Assembly: GCF_013391085.1 (NCBI RefSeq)
Contig: NZ_CP058334.1
Span: 1,116,001 to 1,180,000 of the forward strand
From: Natronomonas halophila
GTDB lineage: Archaea; Halobacteriota; Halobacteria; Halobacteriales; Haloarculaceae
Reading direction: 5' to 3'
Length of the DNA stretch: 64,000 nucleotides
Part shown: positions 33,754 through 43,287 of the stretch, piece by piece
Position numbering within the stretch: position 1 is the first letter of the stretch
How the letters are laid out: each line of letters starts with the position of its first letter
Program-made: the position numbers and the translations under genes
The notes under the pieces: generated by a model
Database searches by the model: none
Told to the model about the DNA's origin: nothing
The model's input: only the letters and a program-made list of their open reading frames with translations

Positions 33754-34674
33754 CTAGCCGACCAGATACGTCGGGAGGTACAGCAGGACACAGAGGATGC
33801 CCTCCGCCCGCCCGAACGTCTCCCGCCAGTAGGCCAGAAGGAGGACGGTTGCCGACGCCGCCAGCATGTAGGCCGTCCCGACGACGGCAACCCGTGGGTC
33901 GCTGATGGCGATAGTGCCGACGGCGGCGCCGATACCCAGCGAGAAGAGCGGGTCGGTGATGTTGCTCCCCAGCAGCGTCCCGACGGCGATGGATTCCTCG
34001 TCGTGGTAAATCGAGGAGGCGCCGATAGCGATTTCCGGAATCGTCGTTCCGAGGCCGGTGACGACGCCGAGGAGGTACCACGGCACGCCGAGTTCGACGG
34101 CGACGCCCCTCGCGCCCGTAATCAGGAGATGGCCGCCGACGATGACCATCGCGATGCCGACGACGAACTGGACCGTGAGACGCGGAACCGACCGGTCCGA
34201 CTCGACCCGCGATTCGACCGACTGGCGATAGCCGTCGTGTTCGAACCGAAAGAGCAGGAAGAAGGCGTATAGCACGACCATGACCGCCCCGAGGAGTCGC
34301 GAGATGCGGCCGCCCCAGACGGCGACCAGCATAATGGCCATGGCGGCGACCATCGCAGTCCCGTACCGGTAGACCGTCCGGCGCTCGAAGGTAAGCGACG
34401 CCGTGAGTGCGAGAACGCCGATACCGAGCGTAATCTGTGACGTCGCCGAGCCGACGATGTGGGCGATGACGAAATCGCCGGTGTCGTAGACCGACCCGTA
34501 AATCGACGTCGCGATTTCCGGCAGGGAACTCCCGACGGCGACGATGGTGATGCCGATAAAGAGCGTCGAGACGCCGAGCGCGTGGGCGAACGCCGAGGCC
34601 GAGTCGACCGTCCGGTCGCTGCCGTAAACGAGCAACAGCAGTCCGCCGAACAGGCCCCCGAGTTCGTAGAGCAT
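33754..34674 (-). CDS. sodium/calcium exchanger family protein (CaCA, YrbG-like)
   Basis: The 306-residue membrane protein has ~10 helices arranged as two inverted halves, each with an alpha-repeat. These are ITIVAVGSSLPEIATSIYGSV with VIAHIVGSATSQI, and VVTGLGTTIPEIAIGASSIYHDEESIAVGTLLGSNI. The Glu in each PE motif is the cation ligand known from this superfamily. The second repeat keeps GSNITD, but the first has GSATSQ. Ion specificity is uncertain. Confidence 0.88.
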   Translation of the reverse strand: MLYELGGLFGGLLLLVYGSDRTVDSASAFAHALGVSTLFIGITIVAVGSSLPEIATSIYGSVYDTGDFVIAHIVGSATSQITLGIGVLALTASLTFERRTVYRYGTAMVAAMAIMLVAVWGGRISRLLGAVMVVLYAFFLLFRFEHDGYRQSVESRVESDRSVPRLTVQFVVGIAMVIVGGHLLITGARGVAVELGVPWYLLGVVTGLGTTIPEIAIGASSIYHDEESIAVGTLLGSNITDPLFSLGIGAAVGTIAISDPRVAVVGTAYMLAASATVLLLAYWRETFGRAEGILCVLLYLPTYLVG

Positions 34675-34821
34675 CAGCGACCGACCACCGGGGGCGGGCC
34701 GACCCGAGAACGTAGTTCTCGTCGGGAACCGTCGAGGCGTCGGGAGGGTCCGGATACGGGCACCGTACGGGGGAAACGAGCGGCGGGCGATTAGGGTTTG
34801 TCCTGTCGCCGGAGGCGAGGC

Positions 34822-34962
34822 TTACAGGAGCGGCGCGATGGACGGGAGGACCGACCCGCCGGCGAAGAGGATGGCGGAGGCGCCCAATCCGAGCGCCAAC
34901 AGCAGGAAGATCGCGATCCACGAAAGCGGGACACCGTCGTTCGACTCCGTTGATGTTGCCAT
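34822..34962 (-). CDS. 46-residue single-pass membrane protein
   Basis: An ORF of 46 codons (MATSTESNDGVPLSW, then the hydrophobic IAIFLLLALGLGASAILFAGG, and SVLPSIAPLL) is divergent from the aRF1 gene across 101 bp. A short hydrophilic N-terminus plus one helix and codon use like its neighbours suggest a real gene. No family is assigned. Confidence 0.5.
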   Translation of the reverse strand: MATSTESNDGVPLSWIAIFLLLALGLGASAILFAGGSVLPSIAPLL

Positions 34963-35031
34963 ATCGAAGGGTTGGGAATTTTCCCCGATATGCCTTGCCC
35001 TCTCGACCGAGGCCCCATCCCAAAGGACGGA

Positions 35032-35039
35032 GTTTTACC
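35032..35039 (+). promoter_or_regulatory. TATA box of the aRF1 gene
   Basis: GTTTTACC is centred ~28 bp before the ATG at 35064, so the transcript is leaderless or nearly so. Confidence 0.55.
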
Positions 35040-35063
35040 GTTCGGGGAGCAAAAGATGGAGTA

Positions 35064-36305
35064 ATGAGCGAAGACGAAGGGGAGCAGTCGGATAAACAAA
35101 AATACGAATTCCAGAAGGTCATCGAGGAACTCGACGACTACTCTGGGTCCGGCACGCAGCTCGTCTCGATTTATATTCCCGAGGACCGACAGATAAGCGA
35201 CGTCGTCGCCCACGTCACCCAAGAGCACAGCGAAGCCTCCAACATCAAATCCAAGCAGACCCGCACCGCGGTTCAGGACGCCCTCACCAGCATCAAGGAC
35301 CGCCTGAAATACTACGACGTCTACCCACCGGAAAACGGGATGGTCATCTTCTCCGGTGCGGTCGATGCCGGCGGCGGCCAGACCGACATGGTCACCGAGG
35401 TACTCGAATCGCCGCCGGACCCCATCGAGTCGTTCCGGTATCACTGTGACTCGCATTTCCTGACCGAACCGCTTCAGGAGATGCTGGGCGACAAGGGCCT
35501 CTACGGCCTCATCGTCCTCGACCGACGGGAGGCAAACGTCGGGTGGCTGAAAGGCAAGCGCGTCGAACCCGTCAAGTCAGCCTCCTCGCTGGTCCCCGGC
35601 AAGCAGCGAAAAGGTGGCCAGTCAGCCCAGCGGTTCGCCCGCCTGCGACTGGAGGCCATCGACAACTTCTATCAGGAGGTCGCGGAGATGGCCGACGACC
35701 TCTTCGTCCCCAAGCGCCACGAAATGGACGGCATATTGGTCGGCGGTCCCTCCCCGACCAAAGACGAGTTCCTCGACGGCGATTACCTCCACCACGAACT
35801 GCAGGACCTCGTGTTGGGCAAGTTCGACGTCTCCTACACAGACGAATCCGGCCTCTACGACCTCGTCGACGCCGGACAGGACGTGCTGGCCGAGGCCGAA
35901 CTCATGCAGGACAAGGCCGAGATGGAGGAGTTCTTCGAGCAACTCCACGACGGCCAGAAGGCGACCTACGGCTTCGACGCCACCCGACAGAACCTGATGA
36001 TGGGGTCGGTCGACCGCCTGCTCATCAGCGAGGACCTCCGGAAGGACGTCGTCACCTACGACTGCGGCGGCCGCGAGGAGTTCGAACTCGTCGACCGGCG
36101 GGCCGACACGCCCGACCACACCTGCGAGGACGGCAGCGAGGCCGACGTCGCCGAACGCGAGGACGCCATCGACCACCTGATGGAACTGGCCGAACAGCGC
36201 GGCTCCGATATGCAGTTCATCTCGACGGACTTCGAGAAAGGCGAACAGTTGCTGACCGCCTTCGGCGGTATCGCCGGCATTCTCCGCTACTCGACGGGCG
36301 TCTAA
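35064..36305 (+). CDS. prf1: archaeal peptide chain release factor 1 (aRF1)
   Basis: aRF1 reads all three stop codons and triggers peptide release. The 413-residue protein contains the stop-codon recognition motif NIKS (ASNIKSKQTR, residue ~61), the peptidyl-transferase GGQ motif (QRKGGQSAQRFARLR, residue ~180) and the eRF1 C-terminal domain (VTYDCGGREEFELVDRRA...FISTDFEKGEQLLTAFGGIAGILRY). The start MSEDEGEQSDKQKYEFQKVIEEL at 35064 was chosen from the TATA distance and family alignment. Confidence 0.97.
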   Translation: MSEDEGEQSDKQKYEFQKVIEELDDYSGSGTQLVSIYIPEDRQISDVVAHVTQEHSEASNIKSKQTRTAVQDALTSIKDRLKYYDVYPPENGMVIFSGAVDAGGGQTDMVTEVLESPPDPIESFRYHCDSHFLTEPLQEMLGDKGLYGLIVLDRREANVGWLKGKRVEPVKSASSLVPGKQRKGGQSAQRFARLRLEAIDNFYQEVAEMADDLFVPKRHEMDGILVGGPSPTKDEFLDGDYLHHELQDLVLGKFDVSYTDESGLYDLVDAGQDVLAEAELMQDKAEMEEFFEQLHDGQKATYGFDATRQNLMMGSVDRLLISEDLRKDVVTYDCGGREEFELVDRRADTPDHTCEDGSEADVAEREDAIDHLMELAEQRGSDMQFISTDFEKGEQLLTAFGGIAGILRYSTGV

Positions 36306-36483
36306 GACGGCGCAAAGTCGGAACCGAGGGGCCTCCCCACGGCCACCGCCGGTTCCACGCACTCCCCCACCCCACAGCGGGTGCAGCCCCCACCCCCCAT
36401 CGAACGCCTACGAGCGAATCGCTATTACCTCACCGCGTGACCTAGCCGCTCAGGAGGTGAAAACACATATATAAATATTCCGC
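36306..36483. other. intergenic gap between convergent genes with orphan TATA and SD-like motifs
   Basis: It holds a C-rich stretch (36360-36400), a perfect AGGAGGTGA (36453-36461) and an AT-rich ATATATAAATATT (36468-36480). It lies between two 3' ends, so neither motif serves a known gene. No ORF longer than a few codons follows the SD-like motif. Confidence 0.4.
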
Positions 36484-36873
36484 TCAATCGAGGAGCTGTT
36501 CGATCTGATGACGCCGCCGCTCGATATCGAATTCGGGGTCGACGCCGCCCTGTGCGTGGAGTCGGTCGAGAATCAGCAGCGGGTCGGTACCGGCCTTCTC
36601 GACGGTCTCCAGCAGGGCTTCGATATCGCGGCGGTGCAGCGCCAGCGAATCCAGCAGGCCGATGGCGAGGGCGAGCGAAACGGCCGCCTCGTCGTCGGGG
36701 AACGCACTGCTGATGCGGTCGAAGCGCGGCGATTCGGGCGCCGAGTCAGCGGCCGAAAGCGTGAGACACTCCGGACAGAGCGCAGCGTGGTCGCTTTCGT
36801 CGGGCGCGTGTTCGCGGAACCGTTCGGGAACCACAAAGGAAACCATCGGGGCACCGCAGGTCGGACAATCCAT
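36484..36873 (-). CDS. zinc-ribbon protein, DUF6276-like
   Basis: The 129-residue protein begins with a split zinc ribbon, MDCPTCGAPMVSF...ALCPECLTLS (two CxxC pairs ~30 residues apart). A helical C-terminal part follows (AAVSLALAIGLLDSLALHRRDIEALLETVEKAGTDPLLILDRLHAQGGVDPEFDIERRRHQIEQLLD). It resembles the halobacterial DUF6276 family, function unknown. Confidence 0.65.
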   Translation of the reverse strand: MDCPTCGAPMVSFVVPERFREHAPDESDHAALCPECLTLSAADSAPESPRFDRISSAFPDDEAAVSLALAIGLLDSLALHRRDIEALLETVEKAGTDPLLILDRLHAQGGVDPEFDIERRRHQIEQLLD

Positions 36874-36912
36874 ACCGGACGTAGCCCGCCCCGCCTGATA
36901 GGGAGCGCGGTC

Positions 36913-38298
36913 CTATTCGATGTCGGCGGCTTCGGCGTCGATTTCCGCCCGGAAGGCCTCCGAGAGTTCGTCGGGGTCCGAAAGCAGGTTCGAATCGCCC
37001 GCGATACCGAGTCGGACGCCGCCGTCGTAACTGAAGATGCTGATGCCGATGCCCTGGTCGGTCGCCTGCGGTACCCAGAACATGATGTCGCTGACCTCAT
37101 GGCCCGCGAACTCGACGGTGTCCAGCGGCCCCGGCACGTTCGTCACGACGCCGGTCGCCTGATTTTCGAACTGCTTGATGAGCAAATCGAGGATGAAATC
37201 CGGCGTGTGGCCGCCGAACGTCAGCGTCAGATACATCAGGAACGCTTCGAGGCCCGCCGTCTCCTCATCCATCCGCTCGTGGATGATGCGAATGCGCTCG
37301 CCGAGGTCCGGTTCACCGACGGGCAGCGGAACGAACGCTAACCCGAAGTAGTTGCCCAGCGACCCGTCGCGGCGATGCATCGGCCGCAGATTGATGGGAA
37401 CGGTCACCCGGAGTTCCCGGCCATCGACCGGGTCACCCCGCTCCTGCAGCACGCGGCGGAACGCGCCCGCAAGCGCCGCCAGCAACACGTCGTTGACCGT
37501 CGCATCGCACGCGCCGCCGACCTCCTTGACCGTCGCGAGGTCGATTTCCTCGGTCCAACCCGCCCGCTTGACCGTCCCGATGTTTCCCCGAAAGGAGGTC
37601 TCGGTTTCGTCCTCCTGAGTCAGCATGTTCCAGCCGGTTTTGGCCGCCTTGCCCGCGAGTCGGACGGCGTCGAGGGGGCCGTCGGGACCGAGCGACCGGG
37701 ACCGCTCGTGGCTCGATTCGCCGGCCGAAGTATCGTCCGCCGACGCGGTATCGGTCGCGGCCGTCTCCGCTTTCCCGTCTCGGAACTCCTCGGCACTCGG
37801 GGGGTCAGGGACGATGCCCATCGGCATCTCGAGTTCCTCGGGAGAATCGACCAGCCCGAAGAGGACGTACAGGAGGGCGAACCCGTCGCCGATACTGTGG
37901 TTGATACGGAAGACGACGGCGTTGCCGTCGCCCGCGCCCTCGACGAGATAGGCCTCCCACAGCGGCCGGCGCTCGTCGAGCGGCCGACTCATCAGGTTAC
38001 TGACGAACTGCTTGAACGTCGCCGTATCCGCCGGGTCCGGCAAGGAGAGATGGTAGATATGCGTCTCAATGTCGAAATCCTCGGTGAACTCCCAGCGGGC
38101 CCGCCCGATGCCGCTCGAATCCACCCCCTGCTTGAATCGGTCGAACCGGAGCAGTCGCTCCTGGAGGCGGTCCCGTAACTCCTCGTAGGTTATCGGATCC
38201 TCGAACCAGAGCACGCCGGTGATGGTCGTCAGGTTATCGACCGTTCCGAGTCGCCGCCACGCGTTGTCGGCCCCCGAAAGCGGGTCAGACTCCGGCAT
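36913..38298 (-). CDS. wax ester synthase/diacylglycerol acyltransferase-like (WS/DGAT) protein
   Basis: The 461-residue protein aligns by motif with bacterial WS/DGAT acyltransferases: PLDERRPLWEAYLVEG (PLW block), INHSIGDG at the HHxxxDG active site, TVNDVLLAALAGAFRRVL and VVTNVPGP. In the active-site block the first His is Asn (NHSIGDG), while the second His and Asp-Gly are kept; the family needs mainly the second His and the Asp. A ~50-residue Ser/Asp-rich insert (~165-215) is probably disordered. Such enzymes join acyl-CoA to fatty alcohols or diacylglycerol and are uncommon in archaea. Confidence 0.75.
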   Translation of the reverse strand: MPESDPLSGADNAWRRLGTVDNLTTITGVLWFEDPITYEELRDRLQERLLRFDRFKQGVDSSGIGRARWEFTEDFDIETHIYHLSLPDPADTATFKQFVSNLMSRPLDERRPLWEAYLVEGAGDGNAVVFRINHSIGDGFALLYVLFGLVDSPEELEMPMGIVPDPPSAEEFRDGKAETAATDTASADDTSAGESSHERSRSLGPDGPLDAVRLAGKAAKTGWNMLTQEDETETSFRGNIGTVKRAGWTEEIDLATVKEVGGACDATVNDVLLAALAGAFRRVLQERGDPVDGRELRVTVPINLRPMHRRDGSLGNYFGLAFVPLPVGEPDLGERIRIIHERMDEETAGLEAFLMYLTLTFGGHTPDFILDLLIKQFENQATGVVTNVPGPLDTVEFAGHEVSDIMFWVPQATDQGIGISIFSYDGGVRLGIAGDSNLLSDPDELSEAFRAEIDAEAADIE

Positions 38299-38364
38299 TC
38301 GTCCGTTCCCCCTCGATTCCGCGCTCGGTCGGTTCCAGTCGTCGCGCGTCCCCGGCGGTCCAGC

Positions 38365-38384
38365 CCACTAACATCTGTTAGTGG
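38365..38384 (-). promoter_or_regulatory. operator-like palindrome upstream of the WS/DGAT gene
   Basis: CCACTAACA and TGTTAGTGG form perfect 9-bp arms around a 2-bp centre. On the minus strand it follows a TATA-like ATTTTACTG (~38396-38404) by ~12-30 bp and precedes the start codon by ~67-86 bp. A bound protein there would cover the transcription start, which is the geometry of a repressor site. The regulator is not identified in the window. Confidence 0.6.
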
Positions 38385-38437
38385 CGCTTTCGGATACAGT
38401 AAAATGAAGCTACCGCCGGAAAAAGACGGGCCTTACC

Positions 38438-39121
38438 TTAGTCGTCGGCCGGAACTGGTTCGGCCTCAGTCTCGGCCTCGCGCTCCTCGGCCTCCTCTTC
38501 TTCCTTCTTGGCCTTGATCTTCTTCATGCGGAAGATCTCCTCGCGTTCCTGCTCTTCGAGTTTCTGCTCGATGTACTCCTGAGCCTCGTGGAGTTCGGGC
38601 AGGAGTTTGAATTCCAGCGCGTTGACACGGCGCTTGGTCTTCTCGATTTCGTCGAGCATCTTCTTCATCGCCGTCTCGACCTCGGCCGCGAGGATGATGG
38701 ACTCCAGCAGTTCCTCGTAGGCGTCCGCGGCCTCGTCGATGCGCGCGGAGGTACCGACCAGCCCGTAGCCACGCTGGTCCAGCGACTTCTTGACCTTCGT
38801 GGATTCGATCTGCGGCACGACCACGCCCATGATGTTCTTCGATTGGGTCGTGATTTCGGGGTGTTCCTTCAGGGCCGCCGCGGCACCGCGAACCGCAACG
38901 TCGCCCTCCATGGCACGGGCCATGTTGATGTTCCGCTGGGCGCGCTCGTAGTTGTCGTCCAGGTCGGAACGAACGTCCTGTGCCTGATCGAGGATGTCCA
39001 TGAACTCCATGATGAGGCCGTCACGCTTCTTTTCGAGCGTGTCGTGGCCCCGCTCGGAGAGTTCGATGCGGTCCTCGATCTGCATGAGGTTCTTCCGCGT
39101 CGGCTTGACGTCCTGGGCCAT
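38438..39121 (-). CDS. atpD: A-type ATP synthase subunit D
   Basis: Subunit D is the central rotor shaft of the A/V-type ATPase. The 227-residue protein is almost entirely two long helices ([42 protein letters not shown] and [43 protein letters not shown]) with the conserved middle [26 protein letters not shown]. The ATG at 39121 matches the family; the upstream extension in the open frame is spurious. It is the last gene of the synthase cluster. Confidence 0.95.
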   Translation of the reverse strand: MAQDVKPTRKNLMQIEDRIELSERGHDTLEKKRDGLIMEFMDILDQAQDVRSDLDDNYERAQRNINMARAMEGDVAVRGAAAALKEHPEITTQSKNIMGVVVPQIESTKVKKSLDQRGYGLVGTSARIDEAADAYEELLESIILAAEVETAMKKMLDEIEKTKRRVNALEFKLLPELHEAQEYIEQKLEEQEREEIFRMKKIKAKKEEEEAEEREAETEAEPVPADD

Positions 39122-39149
39122 TCTTGGCGGTGCTTCTGTCCGAACCGGG

Positions 39150-39674
39150 TTAATCCTTCTGGAGTTCCGGCCGCACCCGCAGTCTTCCGGCCTCAACGTC
39201 GACGACCGCATCCATCAGCGTCGACATCGCGGCCACGGTCTGTTCGTCGGCCGTTTCGGGGTCGAGATGGTAATGAATGCTCGCGGAGGCGGCGGCACAC
39301 CGCTCGCCCAGCGAATGCAAAAACCGGAAGGCCCGCTCGCGGTCGGCATACTGTAAGAGCGCGGTCAGCGAGTCGAAACACACCTCGGTGCCGGCACTCA
39401 CTGCCTCGGCAATCGCGATTCCCTGTCTCGTCAGGTCGTTCGGGTCGACGTCCGCCCCGATTTCGAGTTCCTCGATAGACGGCGGGTCGGCATCGTGGTC
39501 ATCGAATGCCCGTCGGAGCGCCGTCCCATTGGCACCGGCGTAGGCGACCACGAGGACGTCCCTCGCGCGCGCGGACAACTCAACACAGACGTCGGCGTCG
39601 CTGTCGATAGTCGGTGACAACACCAGCACCGTCGTGGCGCTGTCGGGAATCTCCCCCACGAGGTGCTGGGCCAT
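39150..39674 (-). CDS. KaiC/RecA-like HTR-type protein (DUF7504-like) inside the ATP synthase cluster
   Basis: The 174-residue protein has the alternating strand-helix pattern of a reduced RecA/KaiC fold ([108 protein letters not shown]). It keeps a Walker-B-like FDSLT but has no P-loop. It resembles the haloarchaeal HTR-like/DUF7504 proteins. It lies between atpB (117 bp) and atpD (28 bp) on the same strand, so it is probably cotranscribed. Confidence 0.65.
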   Translation of the reverse strand: MAQHLVGEIPDSATTVLVLSPTIDSDADVCVELSARARDVLVVAYAGANGTALRRAFDDHDADPPSIEELEIGADVDPNDLTRQGIAIAEAVSAGTEVCFDSLTALLQYADRERAFRFLHSLGERCAAASASIHYHLDPETADEQTVAAMSTLMDAVVDVEAGRLRVRPELQKD

Positions 39675-39791
39675 GTACAATTCGTATAGAATGGGGCGTT
39701 AAAGAAGGCGTTGGCCGATTCGTAGAGAGCCCGGTCATCGCCGTACGGCCAGCGAAGGCCGGAACCGGCGACGACTTCCGCTCTCGGAGCG

Positions 39792-41204
39792 TCAGTCCGC
39801 GGTCTGGGTCGCTGCTTCTTCCTCGACGTAGTACTCTTCGATGAGTTCCTCGTCGATACGGTTGAGTTCCTCTTTCGGCAGGTTGCTCAGGAGGTCCCAA
39901 CCGAGGTCCAGCGTCTCGCTGATGTCGCGGTTCGTGTCGTAGCCCTGCTGGACGAACTCCTCTTCGAACTCGTCGGCGAAGTCCAGATACTTGTTGTCAC
40001 GCTCGGAAAGCGCTTCACGACCGACGATGTTCACGAGGTCACGCAGGTCCTCACCCTCTGCGTACGCAGCGTACAGCTGGTCGGAGACGTCGGCGTGGTC
40101 CTCGCGGGTGTAGCCCTCGCCGATACCGTCGTCCATCAGCCGCGAGAGGCTCGGCAGGACGTCGACGGGCGGTTCGATACCCTGACTGTCGAGGTCACGG
40201 TCGACGTAAATCTGCCCTTCGGTAATGTAGCCGGTCAGGTCCGGAATCGGGTGGGTGTCGTCGTCACCCGGCATCGTGAGGATCGGAATCTGGGTGACAG
40301 AGCCCTCACGACCCTCGATACGGCCGGCGCGCTCGTAGAGCTGTGCCAGGTCCGTGTACATGTAACCGGGGTAGCCACGGCGGCCCGGGACCTCCTCACG
40401 CGCGGCGCCGATTTCGCGCAGCGCCTCGCAGTAGTTGGTCATGTCCGTCAGGATGACGAGCACGTGGTAGCCCTTGTCGAAGGCGAGATACTCGGCGGTC
40501 GTCAGCGCCATCCGCGGCGTGACCGTCCGCTCGACTGCGGGGTCGTCCGCAAGGTTCATGAAGACGACCGACCGTTCCAGCGCGCCGGTGCGCTCGAAGT
40601 CGTCCATGAACTCGTTGGCCTCTTCGGCCGTGATACCCATGGCGCCGAAGATGACTGCGAACTCCGAGCCCTCGTCGCCTTCCTCTTCTTCCTCGGGCAC
40701 CGTCGCCTGGCGGGCGATCTGGAGCGCGAGGTCGTTGTGCGGCAGGCCGGACCCCGAGAAGATGGGGAGCTTCTGGCCCCGAATGAGGGTGTTCATGCCG
40801 TCGATGGCCGAGACACCCGTCTGGATGAACTCCTCGGGATATTCGCGGGCCGTCGGGTTGATAGCCGCGCCGACGATGGGTCGTTCCTCGTCCGGTTCGA
40901 TTTCGGGTCCGCCGTCGATGGGTTCACCGGAACCTGACAGGACGCGCCCGAGGAGGTCCTCGGTCAGCGGCATCTGCAGGGTCTCACCGAGGAACCGAAC
41001 CGACGAGTTGCGGTCGATGCCCGAGGTACCCTCGAACACCTGAATCGCGACGTACTCGGAGGTGGATTCCAGCACCTGACCGCGTCGCGTTTCGCCGTTC
41101 GGCGTCTCGATCTCGACGATCTCGTCGTAGCCGACCGGCTCGTCGATCTCGGCGAACACCAGCGGTCCGCTGATCTCCGTGATAGTTTGGTATTCCTTCT
41201 GCAT
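39792..41204 (-). CDS. atpB: A-type ATP synthase subunit B
   Basis: Subunit B is the non-catalytic nucleotide-binding subunit of the A1 hexamer. The 470-residue protein has the N-terminal barrel ([29 protein letters not shown]), [37 protein letters not shown] with no functional P-loop (as expected), and [18 protein letters not shown]. It also has [31 protein letters not shown] and [31 protein letters not shown]. The start at 41204 lies two bases after atpA's stop. Confidence 0.97.
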   Translation of the reverse strand: MQKEYQTITEISGPLVFAEIDEPVGYDEIVEIETPNGETRRGQVLESTSEYVAIQVFEGTSGIDRNSSVRFLGETLQMPLTEDLLGRVLSGSGEPIDGGPEIEPDEERPIVGAAINPTAREYPEEFIQTGVSAIDGMNTLIRGQKLPIFSGSGLPHNDLALQIARQATVPEEEEEGDEGSEFAVIFGAMGITAEEANEFMDDFERTGALERSVVFMNLADDPAVERTVTPRMALTTAEYLAFDKGYHVLVILTDMTNYCEALREIGAAREEVPGRRGYPGYMYTDLAQLYERAGRIEGREGSVTQIPILTMPGDDDTHPIPDLTGYITEGQIYVDRDLDSQGIEPPVDVLPSLSRLMDDGIGEGYTREDHADVSDQLYAAYAEGEDLRDLVNIVGREALSERDNKYLDFADEFEEEFVQQGYDTNRDISETLDLGWDLLSNLPKEELNRIDEELIEEYYVEEEAATQTAD

Positions 41205-41206
41205 CG

Positions 41207-42964
41207 TTAGTACAGCTCCCGGAGCTGCTCCGTAATGTCGTCTTTCAGCTCCTCGATGTACGATTCCCACTCTTCCTGGGTGTTCATCCGGTTGAGTCGC
41301 GGGGCGGCGTCGATGTCGATGATTTCCTCGACGGGGACGCCGGCCTCCAGCGCCTCGAAGGCCTCGTCGTTGAAGTGCTGAATCGCCACGAGCATCTCGT
41401 GGGTCTTCTCGGGCTCACAGTAGGTGTCCACGTCGTGGAACGCGTTCTGCTGGAGCCACGCTTCGCGGATGTACCGGGCGATCTCGAGGGTAAGCTGCTG
41501 GTCTTCCGGCAGGGCGTCCTTCCCGACGAGCTGAACGATTTCCTGCAGTTCGCTCTCCTCGTCGAGGACGTCGACGCCCCACTGGCGGACCTCGGGGAAC
41601 TCCTCGTGGACGTTCTCCCGCCACCACGGGTCGAGCTGTTCCTTGTACAGCGAGTACGACTCGTTCCAGTTGATAGACGGGAAGTGCCGACGTTCCGCGA
41701 GGTCGGCGTCCAGCGCCCAGAAGCACTTCACGATACGCAGCGTGTTCTGGGTGACCGGCTCGGAGAAGTCACCGCCCGGCGGCGAGACGGCGCCGATAAC
41801 CGAAATCGAGCCCTCGCTGCCGTTGATGTTCTGGAACTTGCCGGCGCGCTCGTAGAACTCGCTGAGGCGCGCGGCCAGGTATGCCGGGTAGCCCTCTTCG
41901 CCGGGCATCTCCTCGAGACGCGAGGAGATTTCGCGCATGGCCTCGGCCCACCGCGAGGTGGAGTCGGCCATCAGCGCGACGTCGTAGCCCATGTCGCGGT
42001 AGTACTCGGCGATGGTGATGCCCGTGTAGACACAGGACTCACGCGCCGCGACCGGCATGTTGGAGGTGTTCGCGATGAGGCAGGTCCGGGACATCAGGGG
42101 CTTGCCCGTCTTGGGGTCTTCCAGTTCCGGGAAGTCCTCGATGACCTCGGTCATCTCGTTGCCACGCTCGCCACAGCCGACGTAGACGACGATGTCCGCG
42201 TCGGCCCACTTGGCGAGCTGGTGCTGGGTGACCGTCTTCCCGGAACCGAACGGGCCCGGAATGGCGGCTGTCCCACCCTTCGCGATGGGGAACAGACCGT
42301 CGAGGACGCGCTGGCCCGAAACCAGCGGCGTCGTCGGCGTCTCCTTCTCGACAGTCGGGCGGGCCTCTCGGACCGGCCACTCCTGTCGCATCTTGATTTC
42401 CTCGCCGTTGTCGAGTTCGACGACCGTCTCCTCGACGGTGTAGTTACCCGACTTGGCCTCGACGACTTCGCCGCCCTCGTAGCCGGGCGGCACCAGCACT
42501 TTGTGGTCGATACTCTCGGTCTCGGGGACGATACCGACGACGTCGCCAGATTCGACTTCGTCGCCCTCCTCGACTTCGGGGTTGAACTCCCAGGTCTTTT
42601 CGAGGTCGATACCGGGCGCGTCGACACCGCGGTCGAGGAAGGCTCCCATCTGTTCTTCGAGGACGTCCAGCGGGCGCTGGACGCCGTCGTAGATACTGTC
42701 CAGCATCCCCGGTCCGAGGTCGACGGAGAGCGGTTCTCCCGTGTTCTTGACCGGTTCGCCGGGGGCGACGTCGGAGGTCTCCTCGTACACCTGGATGGTG
42801 GTGAGGTTCCCCTCGATCTCGATGACCTCGCCCATCAGGCCTTCCTCGCCCACGTAGACGACGTCGTTCATCCGGGCGTCGAGGTCGACGGCGGTCACGA
42901 CCGGACCACTGACGCTCTCGATGACGCCCTCGTCCGTGATTTCGCTTGCAGTTGCTTGACTCAT
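41207..42964 (-). CDS. atpA: A-type ATP synthase subunit A (catalytic)
   Basis: Subunit A hydrolyses or makes ATP at the A1 head. The 585-residue protein has the Walker A loop [13 protein letters not shown] (~235), [21 protein letters not shown] with the catalytic Glu, [47 protein letters not shown], and the A-type-specific non-homologous region near residues 115-190. No intein is present. It lies two bases from its neighbours on each side, so expression is tightly linked. Confidence 0.98.
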   Translation of the reverse strand: MSQATASEITDEGVIESVSGPVVTAVDLDARMNDVVYVGEEGLMGEVIEIEGNLTTIQVYEETSDVAPGEPVKNTGEPLSVDLGPGMLDSIYDGVQRPLDVLEEQMGAFLDRGVDAPGIDLEKTWEFNPEVEEGDEVESGDVVGIVPETESIDHKVLVPPGYEGGEVVEAKSGNYTVEETVVELDNGEEIKMRQEWPVREARPTVEKETPTTPLVSGQRVLDGLFPIAKGGTAAIPGPFGSGKTVTQHQLAKWADADIVVYVGCGERGNEMTEVIEDFPELEDPKTGKPLMSRTCLIANTSNMPVAARESCVYTGITIAEYYRDMGYDVALMADSTSRWAEAMREISSRLEEMPGEEGYPAYLAARLSEFYERAGKFQNINGSEGSISVIGAVSPPGGDFSEPVTQNTLRIVKCFWALDADLAERRHFPSINWNESYSLYKEQLDPWWRENVHEEFPEVRQWGVDVLDEESELQEIVQLVGKDALPEDQQLTLEIARYIREAWLQQNAFHDVDTYCEPEKTHEMLVAIQHFNDEAFEALEAGVPVEEIIDIDAAPRLNRMNTQEEWESYIEELKDDITEQLRELY

Positions 42965-42966
42965 GA

Positions 42967-43287
42967 TTAGTCTTCCATCAGGTCGATGCCGATGGCGCGT
43001 TTGATTTGCTCGCGTAGGTTGCCCGAACCGGTTCCGCCACCCAGCGTGACGACGACCGGTTCGACGCTCGTTTCGACGCGCTGTCGAACTGTGCGGGAAA
43101 GGTACTCGATGTCCTCGTCGTGCATCACGACGATGCCGACGTTCTCGTCGTCCAGCACCGACTCGACGGCGTCGTCCAGTTGCTCCTCTTTGTCGGCGTC
43201 CGGGACGTTCTCGGACCGGCGCACGCCAGCGAGGCGAAAGCCGGTCGTGAAGTCCGGACTGCCGACGACTGCGATTTCCTGGCTCAT
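42967..43287 (-). CDS. atpF: A-type ATP synthase subunit F
   Basis: Subunit F joins the rotor shaft. The 106-residue Rossmann-like protein starts [23 protein letters not shown] and has [36 protein letters not shown] and a C-terminal helix [14 protein letters not shown]. It overlaps the atpC stop through ATGA, which indicates coupled translation. Confidence 0.93.
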   Translation of the reverse strand: MSQEIAVVGSPDFTTGFRLAGVRRSENVPDADKEEQLDDAVESVLDDENVGIVVMHDEDIEYLSRTVRQRVETSVEPVVVTLGGGTGSGNLREQIKRAIGIDLMED

